Shown here in pieces: positions 1-7,546 of a stretch of DNA of 44,056 nucleotides. Source of the DNA: Woeseiaceae bacterium (GTDB taxonomy: Bacteria; Pseudomonadota; Gammaproteobacteria; Steroidobacterales; Woeseiaceae). A model generated the notes under the pieces. It saw only the letters and a list, made by a program, of their open reading frames with translations, did not search any database and was not told where the DNA came from. A program made the translations under genes and the position numbers. The stretch spans positions 1 to 44,056 of the forward strand of contig JAHEFF010000027.1 in the NCBI GenBank assembly GCA_024640315.1, given 5' to 3'. Each line of letters begins with the position of its first letter. Position 1 is the stretch's first letter.

Positions 1-298
1 CCTCGAAATCGATCGGATCGAACGGCGCGCAAAAGCCCGCCCAATGGCCCGTTGTTCCACCAAAATAACGCAGCCTGGCTGCCTCCAGTGGAAAGTATGG
101 CTCGCCGATATTGGCACCCCGATATTGTGCCTGTGACTCAGGTTCATACTTCATTCCACCCGCTTCGAGGAGCACTACCTTATATGGCGTATCTATCCAC
201 TCCAGCGCCATGCTTATGCCGGCCGCGCCCGCACCGATGATGCAAATATCGCCTTGCAGAAGCGTTTCGGGCTCCAGTTCACGGCTATCGGTATGCAT
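1..298 (-). CDS. GMC-type FAD-dependent oxidoreductase, N-terminal part (cut by window edge)
   Basis: The frame is open from an ATG at 298 to the window edge, so only about 99 N-terminal residues are visible. After a short polar lead the protein reads GDICIIGAGAAG (about residues 16-27), a dinucleotide-binding Rossmann motif, followed by an acidic end to the second strand (VVLLEAGG) and a GGTTGHWAG stretch typical of glucose-methanol-choline oxidoreductases. Such enzymes oxidise alcohols or sugars using FAD. It starts 9 bases after the stop of the Tat-exported small protein upstream, the usual layout of a two-subunit gluconate-dehydrogenase-like enzyme. No signal peptide is visible, so export may depend on the Tat partner (inference). 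The substrate is unknown. Confidence 0.8.
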   Translation of the reverse strand, partial: MHTDSRELEPETLLQGDICIIGAGAAGISMALEWIDTPYKVVLLEAGGMKYEPESQAQYRGANIGEPYFPLEAARLRYFGGTTGHWAGFCAPFDPIDFE

Positions 299-307
299 AT
301 AGCGGCC

Positions 308-664
308 TCAGGACCCTGGGATTGAGTGTAGTGCGCAGAGTCGCGCTTCAGTGCGCGACAAAATCCAGCCGTCGAGCCGCACCATATTGCCGCTTTCGAA
401 ATCCTGACGAATCAACTCGGACCCCAGAGAAGAATCCTCGACCGATGCTGTCAACTCTCGCAAAACGTCCACATCGTCTTCATCCGGATAAGCTTCCCGG
501 TACGATCTGCCGAGCTGAATCAGGAGCTCGTCGTCGGGGAAGAGACTCTGCAGGCCTTGCGGCGGGGGCGCACCGGGTTTTGAACAAGAGACGAGGAGCG
601 CGCTACTGCCCAGTGCCAGCGTGCCGCCGGCCACTGATATTTTTAGAAAACGTCGCCTTTTCAT
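308..664 (-). CDS. Tat-exported lipoprotein, gluconate 2-dehydrogenase subunit 3-like small subunit
   Basis: 118 residues from the ATG at 664; a longer frame reaches 778 but adds unlikely sequence overlapping the upstream gene. The N-terminus MKRRRFLK followed by a hydrophobic stretch is a twin-arginine signal, and LVSC with Cys27 fits a lipobox, so the mature protein is probably a lipoprotein. The C-terminal half (DGWILSRTEARLCA) resembles small subunits that accompany GMC dehydrogenases. Sitting 28 bases after the amidohydrolase and 9 bases before the GMC gene, it most likely escorts or anchors the flavoprotein. The subunit-3 assignment rests on context and signal type more than on a firm motif. 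Confidence 0.72.
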   Translation of the reverse strand: MKRRRFLKISVAGGTLALGSSALLVSCSKPGAPPPQGLQSLFPDDELLIQLGRSYREAYPDEDDVDVLRELTASVEDSSLGSELIRQDFESGNMVRLDGWILSRTEARLCALHSIPGS

Positions 665-692
665 TTCCGCAATCTTTTTAATTTGGCGCAGC

Positions 693-2201
693 TCAAAATA
701 CCACGTTGCGTCCAAGGATCGCCTGCCCTGGCCGGGCACCCTCGACGAGCTCGCCATCCCACACGACAAATTTTCCATTGACGATCACGTACTGCACGCC
801 TTCCGAATAGGTCAGCTCACCTTCGAAGTCTGCGGTGTCGATGATGTTACCGGCGTTGAAGATGGTGATATCGGCATCGCTACCAATCTGGATACGGCCT
901 TTGCGCCTCATTTGTGGCGCGATTGATTCCAGTCGTTCCGCGGGCATCAGGGTGATTTTTGCGAGCCCACCCATCAGTGAAAGAATCTCCTGGTCGCGCA
1001 CATAGCGCCCGAGGAAGCGCGAGAACGTGCCGGCGCCCCTGGGATGTGCGCCCGGTGCATACGGCATGCCATCAGATGCAACCATGACACGTGGATCCGC
1101 AAGCTGCGCTTTGATCCACTCTGGCTTCATCAGGTGAATGATGACGACACCGCCCTCTTGCCGGTATTTTTTGAAGGTTTGCTCGGTGAGACGTTCGCCC
1201 GTGTCCTGCCATTGAATGTCGCCGTAAGAGATTCGCAGCCTTTCCTGCCAGCCTTCATCGAAGATTGCGGATTCAATTCCGGTTGACGCTGCTGTATAGG
1301 GATACGCTTCAGTCGTGATGTCAGCACCTCTTTCCTGTGCACCCAGGATCAGGTCGAGATTCGTCTCGTACTCCCACAAGCTCGAACTGTTCATATGCAC
1401 GATATGCAGCGGCGCACCGGTCGCGACCGCATTGGATATAACTTCCTGCATGCCCGTCACGCCCATTTCGCGAACGTGGGTATAGATCGGTGCCTCCTGT
1501 TCGGCGGCAAACTGAAACAACCTGAATATTTCGTCGTAACTTACGCCCGGGTAATACTGGTGCGGCATGCCGATGCCAAGCGCACCGTCATTCAAGCCCT
1601 TCCGCAGGCGCTGCCAGAGGACGGGATAGTACGCGGGGTCCAGCTCTTTGTAACGGCCGGCACCGATCGTTTCGAAAAAAAGCTCAATTATCTCTTCGGT
1701 GATCTCGCCTGCTTCACCGATTCTTGCGACGATCCCATCCACCGTCTCTGTGTACTCCGGCATCGACCAGGTTCGCAACGCGCCGTGTGAAATGCTGGCG
1801 CCATAGTTAATGACGGCGTCTCCCTGTCGCATCGCGAGAAACATCGGCACGTCCGGTACACCCGATTCCAGCTCAAGTGCCGTCGTCACACCATCCATCG
1901 CCTGGAATTCGTTGGCGCGAGCACTTTGCCCGTGCGCATGCAGATCGATGAACCCTGGCGAAACCACGAGACCCCGTGCGTTAATTTCCGTCTCGCCTTG
2001 TAAAGGATTCTGTGAGATAGCAACGACAGACGGACCGCGAATGCCAACGTTCCTCACGGCATCGAGGCCAGTCTCCGGGTCCATGACTCTGCCGTTGGCA
2101 ATGACGATGTCATAGATTTCCTGTGCGCAAACCGGCCACGCACTTACGATGCACAGGGAAAAAGCCAGCACAAGGTGTATACGAAGGGAAGGATTGCGCA
2201 T
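693..2201 (-). CDS. Secreted amidohydrolase, N-acyl-D-amino-acid deacylase (D-aminoacylase) family
   Basis: 502 residues. Residues 1-26 form a signal peptide ending in a likely cleavage site near VCAQ, so the enzyme is probably periplasmic. The body has the opening strand YDIVIANGRVMDPETG, the metal-binding pair in FIDLHAHG (His88 and His90), an acidic residue in ALELESG, and the later D-aminoacylase signature around VASDGMPYAPGAHPR and GTFSRFLGRYVR. The family hydrolyses N-acyl-D-amino acids with zinc in a TIM barrel. It is first in an apparent operon with the Tat small subunit and GMC flavoprotein. The actual substrate cannot be read from sequence; other amidohydrolases of this superfamily act on dipeptides or hydantoin-like compounds. 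Confidence 0.85.
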   Translation of the reverse strand: MRNPSLRIHLVLAFSLCIVSAWPVCAQEIYDIVIANGRVMDPETGLDAVRNVGIRGPSVVAISQNPLQGETEINARGLVVSPGFIDLHAHGQSARANEFQAMDGVTTALELESGVPDVPMFLAMRQGDAVINYGASISHGALRTWSMPEYTETVDGIVARIGEAGEITEEIIELFFETIGAGRYKELDPAYYPVLWQRLRKGLNDGALGIGMPHQYYPGVSYDEIFRLFQFAAEQEAPIYTHVREMGVTGMQEVISNAVATGAPLHIVHMNSSSLWEYETNLDLILGAQERGADITTEAYPYTAASTGIESAIFDEGWQERLRISYGDIQWQDTGERLTEQTFKKYRQEGGVVIIHLMKPEWIKAQLADPRVMVASDGMPYAPGAHPRGAGTFSRFLGRYVRDQEILSLMGGLAKITLMPAERLESIAPQMRRKGRIQIGSDADITIFNAGNIIDTADFEGELTYSEGVQYVIVNGKFVVWDGELVEGARPGQAILGRNVVF

Positions 2202-2362
2202 TGTTGTTCCTGTCTGTTCTTGTTTTTTAGGCCGGTTCAGGGTCCGGAGAAGCGTCGCGAACGATTGAGGTCAGCGATTATCGGGCATGGCGACCCGGCA
2301 ATACAAATTGTGGTTACATTAGCACCATGGAGTCTATACCTGTTTCCGAAAGGAGCATCCTT

Positions 2363-3742
2363 ATGAATATATTTCCGCGTTTCGCGGCAGTTTTCCTGGC
2401 ACTCATCTTTCTCCCGTCGCTCGCCGCCTCCGCTGGTACCGCCGCGCTGGATGACGTCAAGGCATTCCTGGATGCGACCTATTACCCCGACAGACCGGGC
2501 GCCTCGGTCGTCATCATGGAAAAGGGCGAAATTATTCACGAAGCGGGCTACGGCCTCGCGAATGTAGAGCTGGGGGTTTCGATTACGCCGAAAACGATAT
2601 TTCGTATCGGCTCGGTAACCAAGCAGTTCACGGCAGCGGGGATCATGTTGCTGCAACAGCGCGGAGAATTGTCAGTCGCCGACCCGATCAATAAATATCT
2701 GCCCGACTATCCTACCCACGGTCATGTCATCACGATTGAACACCTGCTGACCCATACATCAGGGATCATGAGCTACACGAACCTGCCGGGTTACATGGCT
2801 ACCGGGATTCGCGATGACCTGACAACGGCAGAGCTGGTCGACATCTTTGATAATTTACCGATGGAATTCGCGCCGGGCGACAAATGGAACTACAACAACT
2901 CGGGCTATGTATTGCTCGGTGCCATCATTGAAGCGGTGTCCGGCCAAAGTTACGAGGACTTCATCGCGGAGAATATCGCGGGACCGCTCGGCCTGGGCAG
3001 CACGCTTTACGGCGGCCCCAAGCTCATTCCGAACCGCGCTTCAGGCTACAGCACCGATGATGACGGAAATATCGTCAATGCCAGTTTCCTGAGCATGACT
3101 CAGCCACATGCTGCGGGCTCCCTCCTTTCCACTACTGGCGACCTCGCCGAGTGGCACAAAGTGCTAACGGGTGGCGAGTTCATCCATGACGAGTCCTATG
3201 AACTGATGACCACTCCGTACGAACTCAATGACGGTGAAACGTATCCCTACGGTTACGGTCTCGGCATCGGCAAATTGCGCGACCGCAAGATGATCGCCCA
3301 CGGTGGCGGCATAAACGGGTTCAGCTGTTACTCCCTCTGGCTTCCCGACGAGGACATCTATGTTGCGGTGCTGACCAATGGCGCTGCGGCGGGACCCGGT
3401 CCGACGACCGTGGCCAAACGCATAGCCGCCATGGTGATAGACGATCCTTATCCTGAGAGAGAGGCGATCGAGCTAGGCGAGCAGGACATCAAGGGGCTGC
3501 TCGGCTCATATTCCGGTGATACTTTCCCGCCGATCACCATGACTGTCGAAGACGGCCAATTGACGATGGACATCGGTGGCTTTGCTACTGAGACCATACT
3601 GGCGGAAAGCCGGGATATCCTGTTCATGGAACATTCCATCGACCACATCGAGGTTGAGTGGGATGGAAATACTGCGAGCAGGCTGCTATTTCACACGGAA
3701 GAAGGAGTCCCGCCGGATGTCGTGAGCCGCACGACGGAGTAA
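2363..3742 (+). CDS. Secreted serine hydrolase, class C beta-lactamase/esterase-like
   Basis: 459 residues from the ATG at 2363, chosen because AGGAG lies 8 bases before it and a clean signal peptide follows (MNIFPRFAAVFLALIFLP). The three penicillin-binding fold motifs are visible: SVTK (Ser84, Lys87), Tyr-Asn-Asn in WNYNNSGY, and HGG in IAHGGGINGF. The family includes AmpC-type beta-lactamases, EstB-type esterases and D-amino-acid peptidases. The last 100 residues form an extra lipocalin-like or DUF3471-like region common in the esterase-type members. It is divergent from the D-aminoacylase gene, and a link through D-amino-acid peptides is possible but unproven. It ends one base before the CBS gene's stop, in a tail-to-tail arrangement. 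Confidence 0.85.
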   Translation: MNIFPRFAAVFLALIFLPSLAASAGTAALDDVKAFLDATYYPDRPGASVVIMEKGEIIHEAGYGLANVELGVSITPKTIFRIGSVTKQFTAAGIMLLQQRGELSVADPINKYLPDYPTHGHVITIEHLLTHTSGIMSYTNLPGYMATGIRDDLTTAELVDIFDNLPMEFAPGDKWNYNNSGYVLLGAIIEAVSGQSYEDFIAENIAGPLGLGSTLYGGPKLIPNRASGYSTDDDGNIVNASFLSMTQPHAAGSLLSTTGDLAEWHKVLTGGEFIHDESYELMTTPYELNDGETYPYGYGLGIGKLRDRKMIAHGGGINGFSCYSLWLPDEDIYVAVLTNGAAAGPGPTTVAKRIAAMVIDDPYPEREAIELGEQDIKGLLGSYSGDTFPPITMTVEDGQLTMDIGGFATETILAESRDILFMEHSIDHIEVEWDGNTASRLLFHTEEGVPPDVVSRTTE

Positions 3743-4417
3743 TCAATCCGAACCAAACCGCTGTAAATCGGCAAGTGATTTGACGAGAACGGAATGTTCG
3801 TGCTCACCGTGCCCGCTGCGCATATAAAGCTCCGCCGCATGGCTCACTTCTTTTAGCAGTCGATTCTGTTCGCACAGGTGCAGGAAGACCTCCGCATCTC
3901 TGTCGTAGATTCCGTTCCGCATCGTTTCCCTCGCGCTGTGAAGCGCCGACGTGATTTCTGCGTCGCTGACCCGCCGCCCTGGTTCCGGCGCCTGTTCTTC
4001 GCGCAAGGTGCCGTCGCCCCGGGGTACCTGCATCAGCACGTGGTTGATCAGGTCGGTCGAGGTCACGATACCAACCAGTACATTGTCCGCTTCAACCACT
4101 GGCAATGCGTGAAAACCGCCTTCCCCGAGCTTGGTCGCGACGTCGATCAGGTCTGCAAAGACGCCGAGCGTTACCGGATCTGTCTCCATAACCTGCTTAA
4201 CCTTGATGGCTGACAGCGCCTCGGACCGGCCGCGCAGAACATGCAACTTCAGCAAGTCTGAAGACGACAGTATTCCAACAAGTATTCCATCCTCGACCAC
4301 GGGGAGGTGGTGAATGCCCTCCGACTCGAGTAACTGTTTGGCTGTGGCGACAGAGTCGCCCGGCCCGACAGTCGTCGGGTCGGTTGTCATGATTCGATTG
4401 ATTGCCAGGTCGCGCAT
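3743..4417 (-). CDS. Tandem CBS-domain protein
   Basis: 224 residues if it starts at MRDLAINRIMT (ATG at 4417); the frame runs upstream to 4507 but that part has no family character. Residues about 8-60 (IMTTDPTTVGPGDSVATAKQLL through GILVGILSSSDLLK) and 75-130 (VMETDPVTLGVFADLIDVATKL through VLVGIVTSTDLI) are two CBS motifs, which fold together and usually bind adenine nucleotides. The C-terminal 70 residues are predicted helical, with EVFLHLCEQNRLLKEVSHAAELY, and match no enzyme domain I recognise. It is likely a soluble regulatory or sensing protein. It is divergent from the iron-sulfur gene, and convergent with the serine hydrolase. Confidence 0.82.
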   Translation of the reverse strand: MRDLAINRIMTTDPTTVGPGDSVATAKQLLESEGIHHLPVVEDGILVGILSSSDLLKLHVLRGRSEALSAIKVKQVMETDPVTLGVFADLIDVATKLGEGGFHALPVVEADNVLVGIVTSTDLINHVLMQVPRGDGTLREEQAPEPGRRVSDAEITSALHSARETMRNGIYDRDAEVFLHLCEQNRLLKEVSHAAELYMRSGHGEHEHSVLVKSLADLQRFGSD

Positions 4418-4545
4418 ACAACGCGATATTTGACGGAATTTGCCCGCTTGACTATCCGTGTTTGCCGCAGCCCGGGCCGGAATCTTCCTAAGTCTGGCTG
4501 CAAACATGGCATTATCGGGCCAGCGGAGTTGCTAAAGAGATCGAC

Positions 4546-5529
4546 ATGGCTAAATCTCCATACCGACCTTACACGCCGAAGCCGGAGCAAATGGCATTAA
4601 TGCCTGAGGTCTCCGGCAACACGATCAACGGAGTTGGCGAAACCGAACGCCGGCGAGCGACGCCGATTTACTGGCACGATCCCGATTCGCTCGCTCACGG
4701 CGCACTACAGAAGTGGTTCTATACCCAGAACGCAAACGACAAGCACATCATCAAGGCGCGCGAAGATCGCGCTGAAATTCTCGCACTTGAGGTACCTCCC
4801 GTCGGTGATGAGCCGCTGCAGCAGTCGGCCGGGGAATGGACCGAACAACTGACTGCCTATGCCGATACGCTGGATATGGATCTTCTCGGAATTACTGCGT
4901 TCAAGCCCGAATGGGCGTTCGACGGTGTCGAGATCAGCCAGAAGTGGATCGTCATGATTGGCATCGCACATGACTATGAGCGGATTAGGGAAGCACCGGC
5001 CTTGTCCGCGGGTGCGGAGGTGGTACGGCAATACGGCCGCGGGACGAAAGCGGCAAAAGAAATCGCGACCTGGATTCGGCAGCGCGGCTGGGATGCCACC
5101 CCACATGGCGGACCGCTCGCCGGGCCGGTTCTGCTGATACCGCCGGCCATCGAGTGCGGCTTCGGCGAGCTGGGCAAACATGGCTCGATCATCAACAAGA
5201 AATACGGCTCGTCTTTCCGCCTCGCATCCGTGCTGACCGACATCCCGCTATTGCCGACGACGAAGACGACCTACAACGTTGACGACTTTTGCACTCGCTG
5301 CCAGGTGTGCGCGAACGCCTGCCCACCCGATGCCATTTCAGCCGATAAGAAAATGGTCCGCGGCGACCTCAAGTGGTACGTCGATTTCGACAAGTGCATT
5401 CCCTACTTTAACGAAAACGCGGGTTGCGGAATCTGTATCGCGATATGCCCGTGGAGCATCCCGGGCAAGGGCGCACGAATCGTCGAACAACTGCGGCGAA
5501 GGGCTGAACGCCAGCACAATTCAGCGTGA
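4546..5529 (+). CDS. Soluble reductive-dehalogenase-like / QueG-like 4Fe-4S double-cluster protein
   Basis: 327 residues. The C-terminus carries two cluster motifs: Cys249-x2-Cys252-x2-Cys255-x3-Cys259-Pro and Cys284-x9-Cys294-x2-Cys297-x3-Cys301-Pro. Before them, CGFGELGKHGSIINKKYG and FRLASVLTDIPL (about 205-235) resemble the corrinoid-binding core shared by reductive dehalogenases (RdhA) and epoxyqueuosine reductase (QueG). There is no Tat signal, no membrane helix and no adjacent RdhB anchor gene, so it should be cytoplasmic. The N-terminal 100 residues are not recognisable to me. It is shorter than classical RdhA, and unlike QueG lacks the C-terminal HEAT-like extension. Its last 9 bases overlap the end of the GST-like gene. 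Substrate unknown; the function could be corrinoid-dependent reduction of something other than an organohalide. Confidence 0.75.
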   Translation: MAKSPYRPYTPKPEQMALMPEVSGNTINGVGETERRRATPIYWHDPDSLAHGALQKWFYTQNANDKHIIKAREDRAEILALEVPPVGDEPLQQSAGEWTEQLTAYADTLDMDLLGITAFKPEWAFDGVEISQKWIVMIGIAHDYERIREAPALSAGAEVVRQYGRGTKAAKEIATWIRQRGWDATPHGGPLAGPVLLIPPAIECGFGELGKHGSIINKKYGSSFRLASVLTDIPLLPTTKTTYNVDDFCTRCQVCANACPPDAISADKKMVRGDLKWYVDFDKCIPYFNENAGCGICIAICPWSIPGKGARIVEQLRRRAERQHNSA

Positions 5530-6474
5530 CAACCGCTCCTCTCTGTAGAGCCGTTCAATAAATGTCCTGGTGAGCGGATACTGATCCGACCAGCGTTCGA
5601 CATCGACGCCCATCTGGATCGGGTAGCGGCCGCGATCGATCAGAACCGCCTTGGCCCTGCCGGCTGCAAATCCCTCCGGCTGCAGCCACAGCGAAGACAT
5701 TGATGCCATGCTGATATCGACGAAGTCCGTTTCGTCTCCGCCCAGAATTGACCTGCGGCCGTCATCGAGCAACGCCTCAACCTCTCCCAGCAACGCCTCG
5801 ATTTTTTCCACTACGCTGCGGTAATGTTCATCGGTAAGCCGGAAAGCTTTCTTCAGGAACGCGCGAAAAACCGGAAACATCAGCGGAAGCAGTGCGCGCT
5901 GCCAGAAAGGCACGGAAGTATCGTTGCGACCCCAGGCGTCGAGAGCGAGCGAACGATCATTTAGAATATGGTAGTAGACCCATACTTGCAGGTGAGCACC
6001 ATACCGGTCGATCCTCTTTTCCATCTGCAGGCGTTCTTCGGTCGGCGCAAGAAAATCCGCCTTATCTCCCAACTCGGTTGAGTATCGACCCCACAGGTAA
6101 CGCAATATCTCGGCCGAATTCCCGATCACCGACTGGACGATGCCCGTCCGCGCTTTCAACTGCGGCACGGAACGGCCTGTAAACAGCACTCCGAATATTC
6201 CGGCGACCGGTCGTTCGACGTAGGCGACACCCAGCCTGTCCATGCACCAGCGCGTTTTCTCCGCGAAATGGCTGATGGTGATCGTCTCGAGTTCCAGGTC
6301 CGGGACTTGAGGCGGAAACAAGAGGACGCTCAGCGTGATGCCAGCACGCCACAAAAGCGCGGCAAGTACCAGCACGATTGCGCCAAAAGTCGAGAATCCG
6401 TACCAGGCGACGATCACGGGTAGCGCGATCAGGAACAGTGAATGAACAAGTAGTCGCTTACCTGCCATCGTCAC
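5521..6474 (-). CDS. Membrane-anchored glutathione S-transferase-like protein
   Basis: 317 residues. The first 55 residues hold two hydrophobic segments (about 9-30 and 32-52), and are followed by a thioredoxin-like start, LETITISHFAEKTRWCMDRLG, typical of GST N-domains that open with a short loop before helix 1. A GTGIVQSVIGNSAEILRYL-like stretch (written here approximately) fits the glutathione-binding strand-turn, and the C-terminal half is helical. The gene is likely co-transcribed with the secreted protein 7 bases upstream. Membrane tethering is uncommon for this fold in bacteria. It ends inside the iron-sulfur gene on the other strand. Whether it binds glutathione is not shown; the first residues GTT/MTM give two close start choices (6474 or 6468). 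Confidence 0.7.
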   Translation of the reverse strand: MTMAGKRLLVHSLFLIALPVIVAWYGFSTFGAIVLVLAALLWRAGITLSVLLFPPQVPDLELETITISHFAEKTRWCMDRLGVAYVERPVAGIFGVLFTGRSVPQLKARTGIVQSVIGNSAEILRYLWGRYSTELGDKADFLAPTEERLQMEKRIDRYGAHLQVWVYYHILNDRSLALDAWGRNDTSVPFWQRALLPLMFPVFRAFLKKAFRLTDEHYRSVVEKIEALLGEVEALLDDGRRSILGGDETDFVDISMASMSSLWLQPEGFAAGRAKAVLIDRGRYPIQMGVDVERWSDQYPLTRTFIERLYREERLSR

Positions 6475-6481
6475 GTGCCCC

Positions 6482-7006
6482 TCATTCCGCCGGGCAACCG
6501 CCGGTGGACGGCAGGTAAACCGATAGCGGCTTTTCCGACTTGTCCAGCTCGATAAAATCCGTGTCCCAGTGCTTCAACGTGATTTCCCAGCGACGTTTTT
6601 CGCCGGCTACGTAGTCATCCATTCGATCACCAAATAAATGCTCGATAAGTCCCGCCCGATCGAGCGGCGCAGACTTCGCATCCCTGGCAGCCGGATACAG
6701 GAAGGAGGCGGCAAACGTCCAGGCACCCTCAATACCGTGCCCGGATGGAACGAACAATTTGTGTTCCGCGATCGTGCCATGTTCCAGCGAGTACTCCATG
6801 ATCGGGTAGTGCCACTTCATGTACAAATCGAGCCATTCGTCTTCGTATCCCGGCTTGACCAGGTAAAAAGAAATACCGAACGGTTGCATGCACTTGCCGC
6901 GGCCGTTGTTTCCCTGGGCGCTGGCATCAGTGACAAGCGTCAGTGCAACGCAAATCGATGCCAGCGTTAATCCGACTTTTTGCAGCATTTTGATTGAATA
7001 ATTCAT
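6482..7006 (-). CDS. Secreted protein of unknown function
   Basis: 174 residues, starting at an ATG at 7006. MNYSIKMLQKVGLTLASICVALTLVTDASAQ is a Sec signal peptide with an ASA-Q cleavage site near residue 31, so the protein is probably periplasmic. The mature part contains two cysteines far apart (in RGKCMQPF and near the C-terminus in TGGCPAE) that might form a disulfide, and aromatic-rich stretches (EDEWLDLYMKWHYPIMEY). I do not recognise a family. The start lies after a 240-base gap and the stop is 7 bases before the GST-like gene, which suggests one transcript. Confidence 0.72.
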   Translation of the reverse strand: MNYSIKMLQKVGLTLASICVALTLVTDASAQGNNGRGKCMQPFGISFYLVKPGYEDEWLDLYMKWHYPIMEYSLEHGTIAEHKLFVPSGHGIEGAWTFAASFLYPAARDAKSAPLDRAGLIEHLFGDRMDDYVAGEKRRWEITLKHWDTDFIELDKSEKPLSVYLPSTGGCPAE

Positions 7007-7081
7007 TGTTTGTTGCCTTTGTTGGTTGGTTCTTTGGCGACCCTCTGCATTGCATCACAAAATTCAAGCGGGCCGCCAGAG

Positions 7082-7093
7082 GCAGACGTCTGC
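7082..7093. repeat. 12-bp perfect palindrome in intergenic region
   Basis: GCAGACGTCTGC is its own reverse complement. It lies between the divergent secreted-protein gene and the small unknown gene, where promoters of both should be. It could be an operator but nothing ties it to a known regulator. Confidence 0.35.
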
Positions 7094-7160
7094 AATCAGC
7101 GACATTGAAATACCTTAAAACACGCGATTTCCATGATCAGGTTTTTTCAGGCCAATTGAC

Positions 7161-7180
7161 GTCACATTTTTGATTGTGAC
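7161..7180. repeat. Inverted repeat GTCACA-N8-TGTGAC upstream of the small unknown gene
   Basis: Two perfect 6-base arms with an 8-base A/T-rich centre. The half-sites face the opposite way to a CRP site (TGTGA-N6-TCACA), so I do not call it a CRP operator. It lies about 70 bases before the start at 7247 and may be an operator or a small hairpin. Confidence 0.3.
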
Positions 7181-7246
7181 CGCAACCTCGGAAATTTTCA
7201 CTCCCATGTGGATAATCCAAAGTGCTACCGAGCAAGAGTTTTTCCA

Positions 7247-7546
7247 ATGATCAGACTACCTGATGGAATAGTGACCGTTCATCTCGATGACGAACGTTAT
7301 CGAGGGGCATACTACTTTCAGGGAAACAAACTCGTGGTAAGCGCATACGGCCTTGAGGAAGGTTCTGCCGACATGACGGTGCTCGGTGGAGAACGCGGCA
7401 AGGCGGCGCTCAACCTGGCCAAACTCGTGCTGATCGACATGGTCCGCGATGCACTGGCTGCAAACGACGTGACGCCGGGATTGTTTATGCAGGGCTCGAC
7501 CACAACACTCTGCCTGAGCGGCTCGACAACCCAGATCGGCTTCTAG
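7247..7546 (+). CDS. Small conserved-looking protein of unknown function
   Basis: 99 residues from the ATG at 7247 (a GTG at 7208 in the same frame is possible, but MIRLPDGIVTVHLDDERYRGAY starts like a complete domain). The protein is soluble, beta-rich at the start and then helical (GGERGKAALNLAKLVLIDMVRDALAAND), and ends with a serine/threonine-rich tail. It has no signal peptide and no motif I know. It ends by overlapping the stop of ubiI by a few bases on the opposite strand. Codon use looks like its neighbours, which supports it being a real gene. Confidence 0.6.
   Translation: MIRLPDGIVTVHLDDERYRGAYYFQGNKLVVSAYGLEEGSADMTVLGGERGKAALNLAKLVLIDMVRDALAANDVTPGLFMQGSTTTLCLSGSTTQIGF

Noticed and set aside
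7161..7180. CRP operator
   Set aside because: The half-sites are TCACA...TGTGA, the reverse of the CRP order, and spacing is 8 rather than 6.
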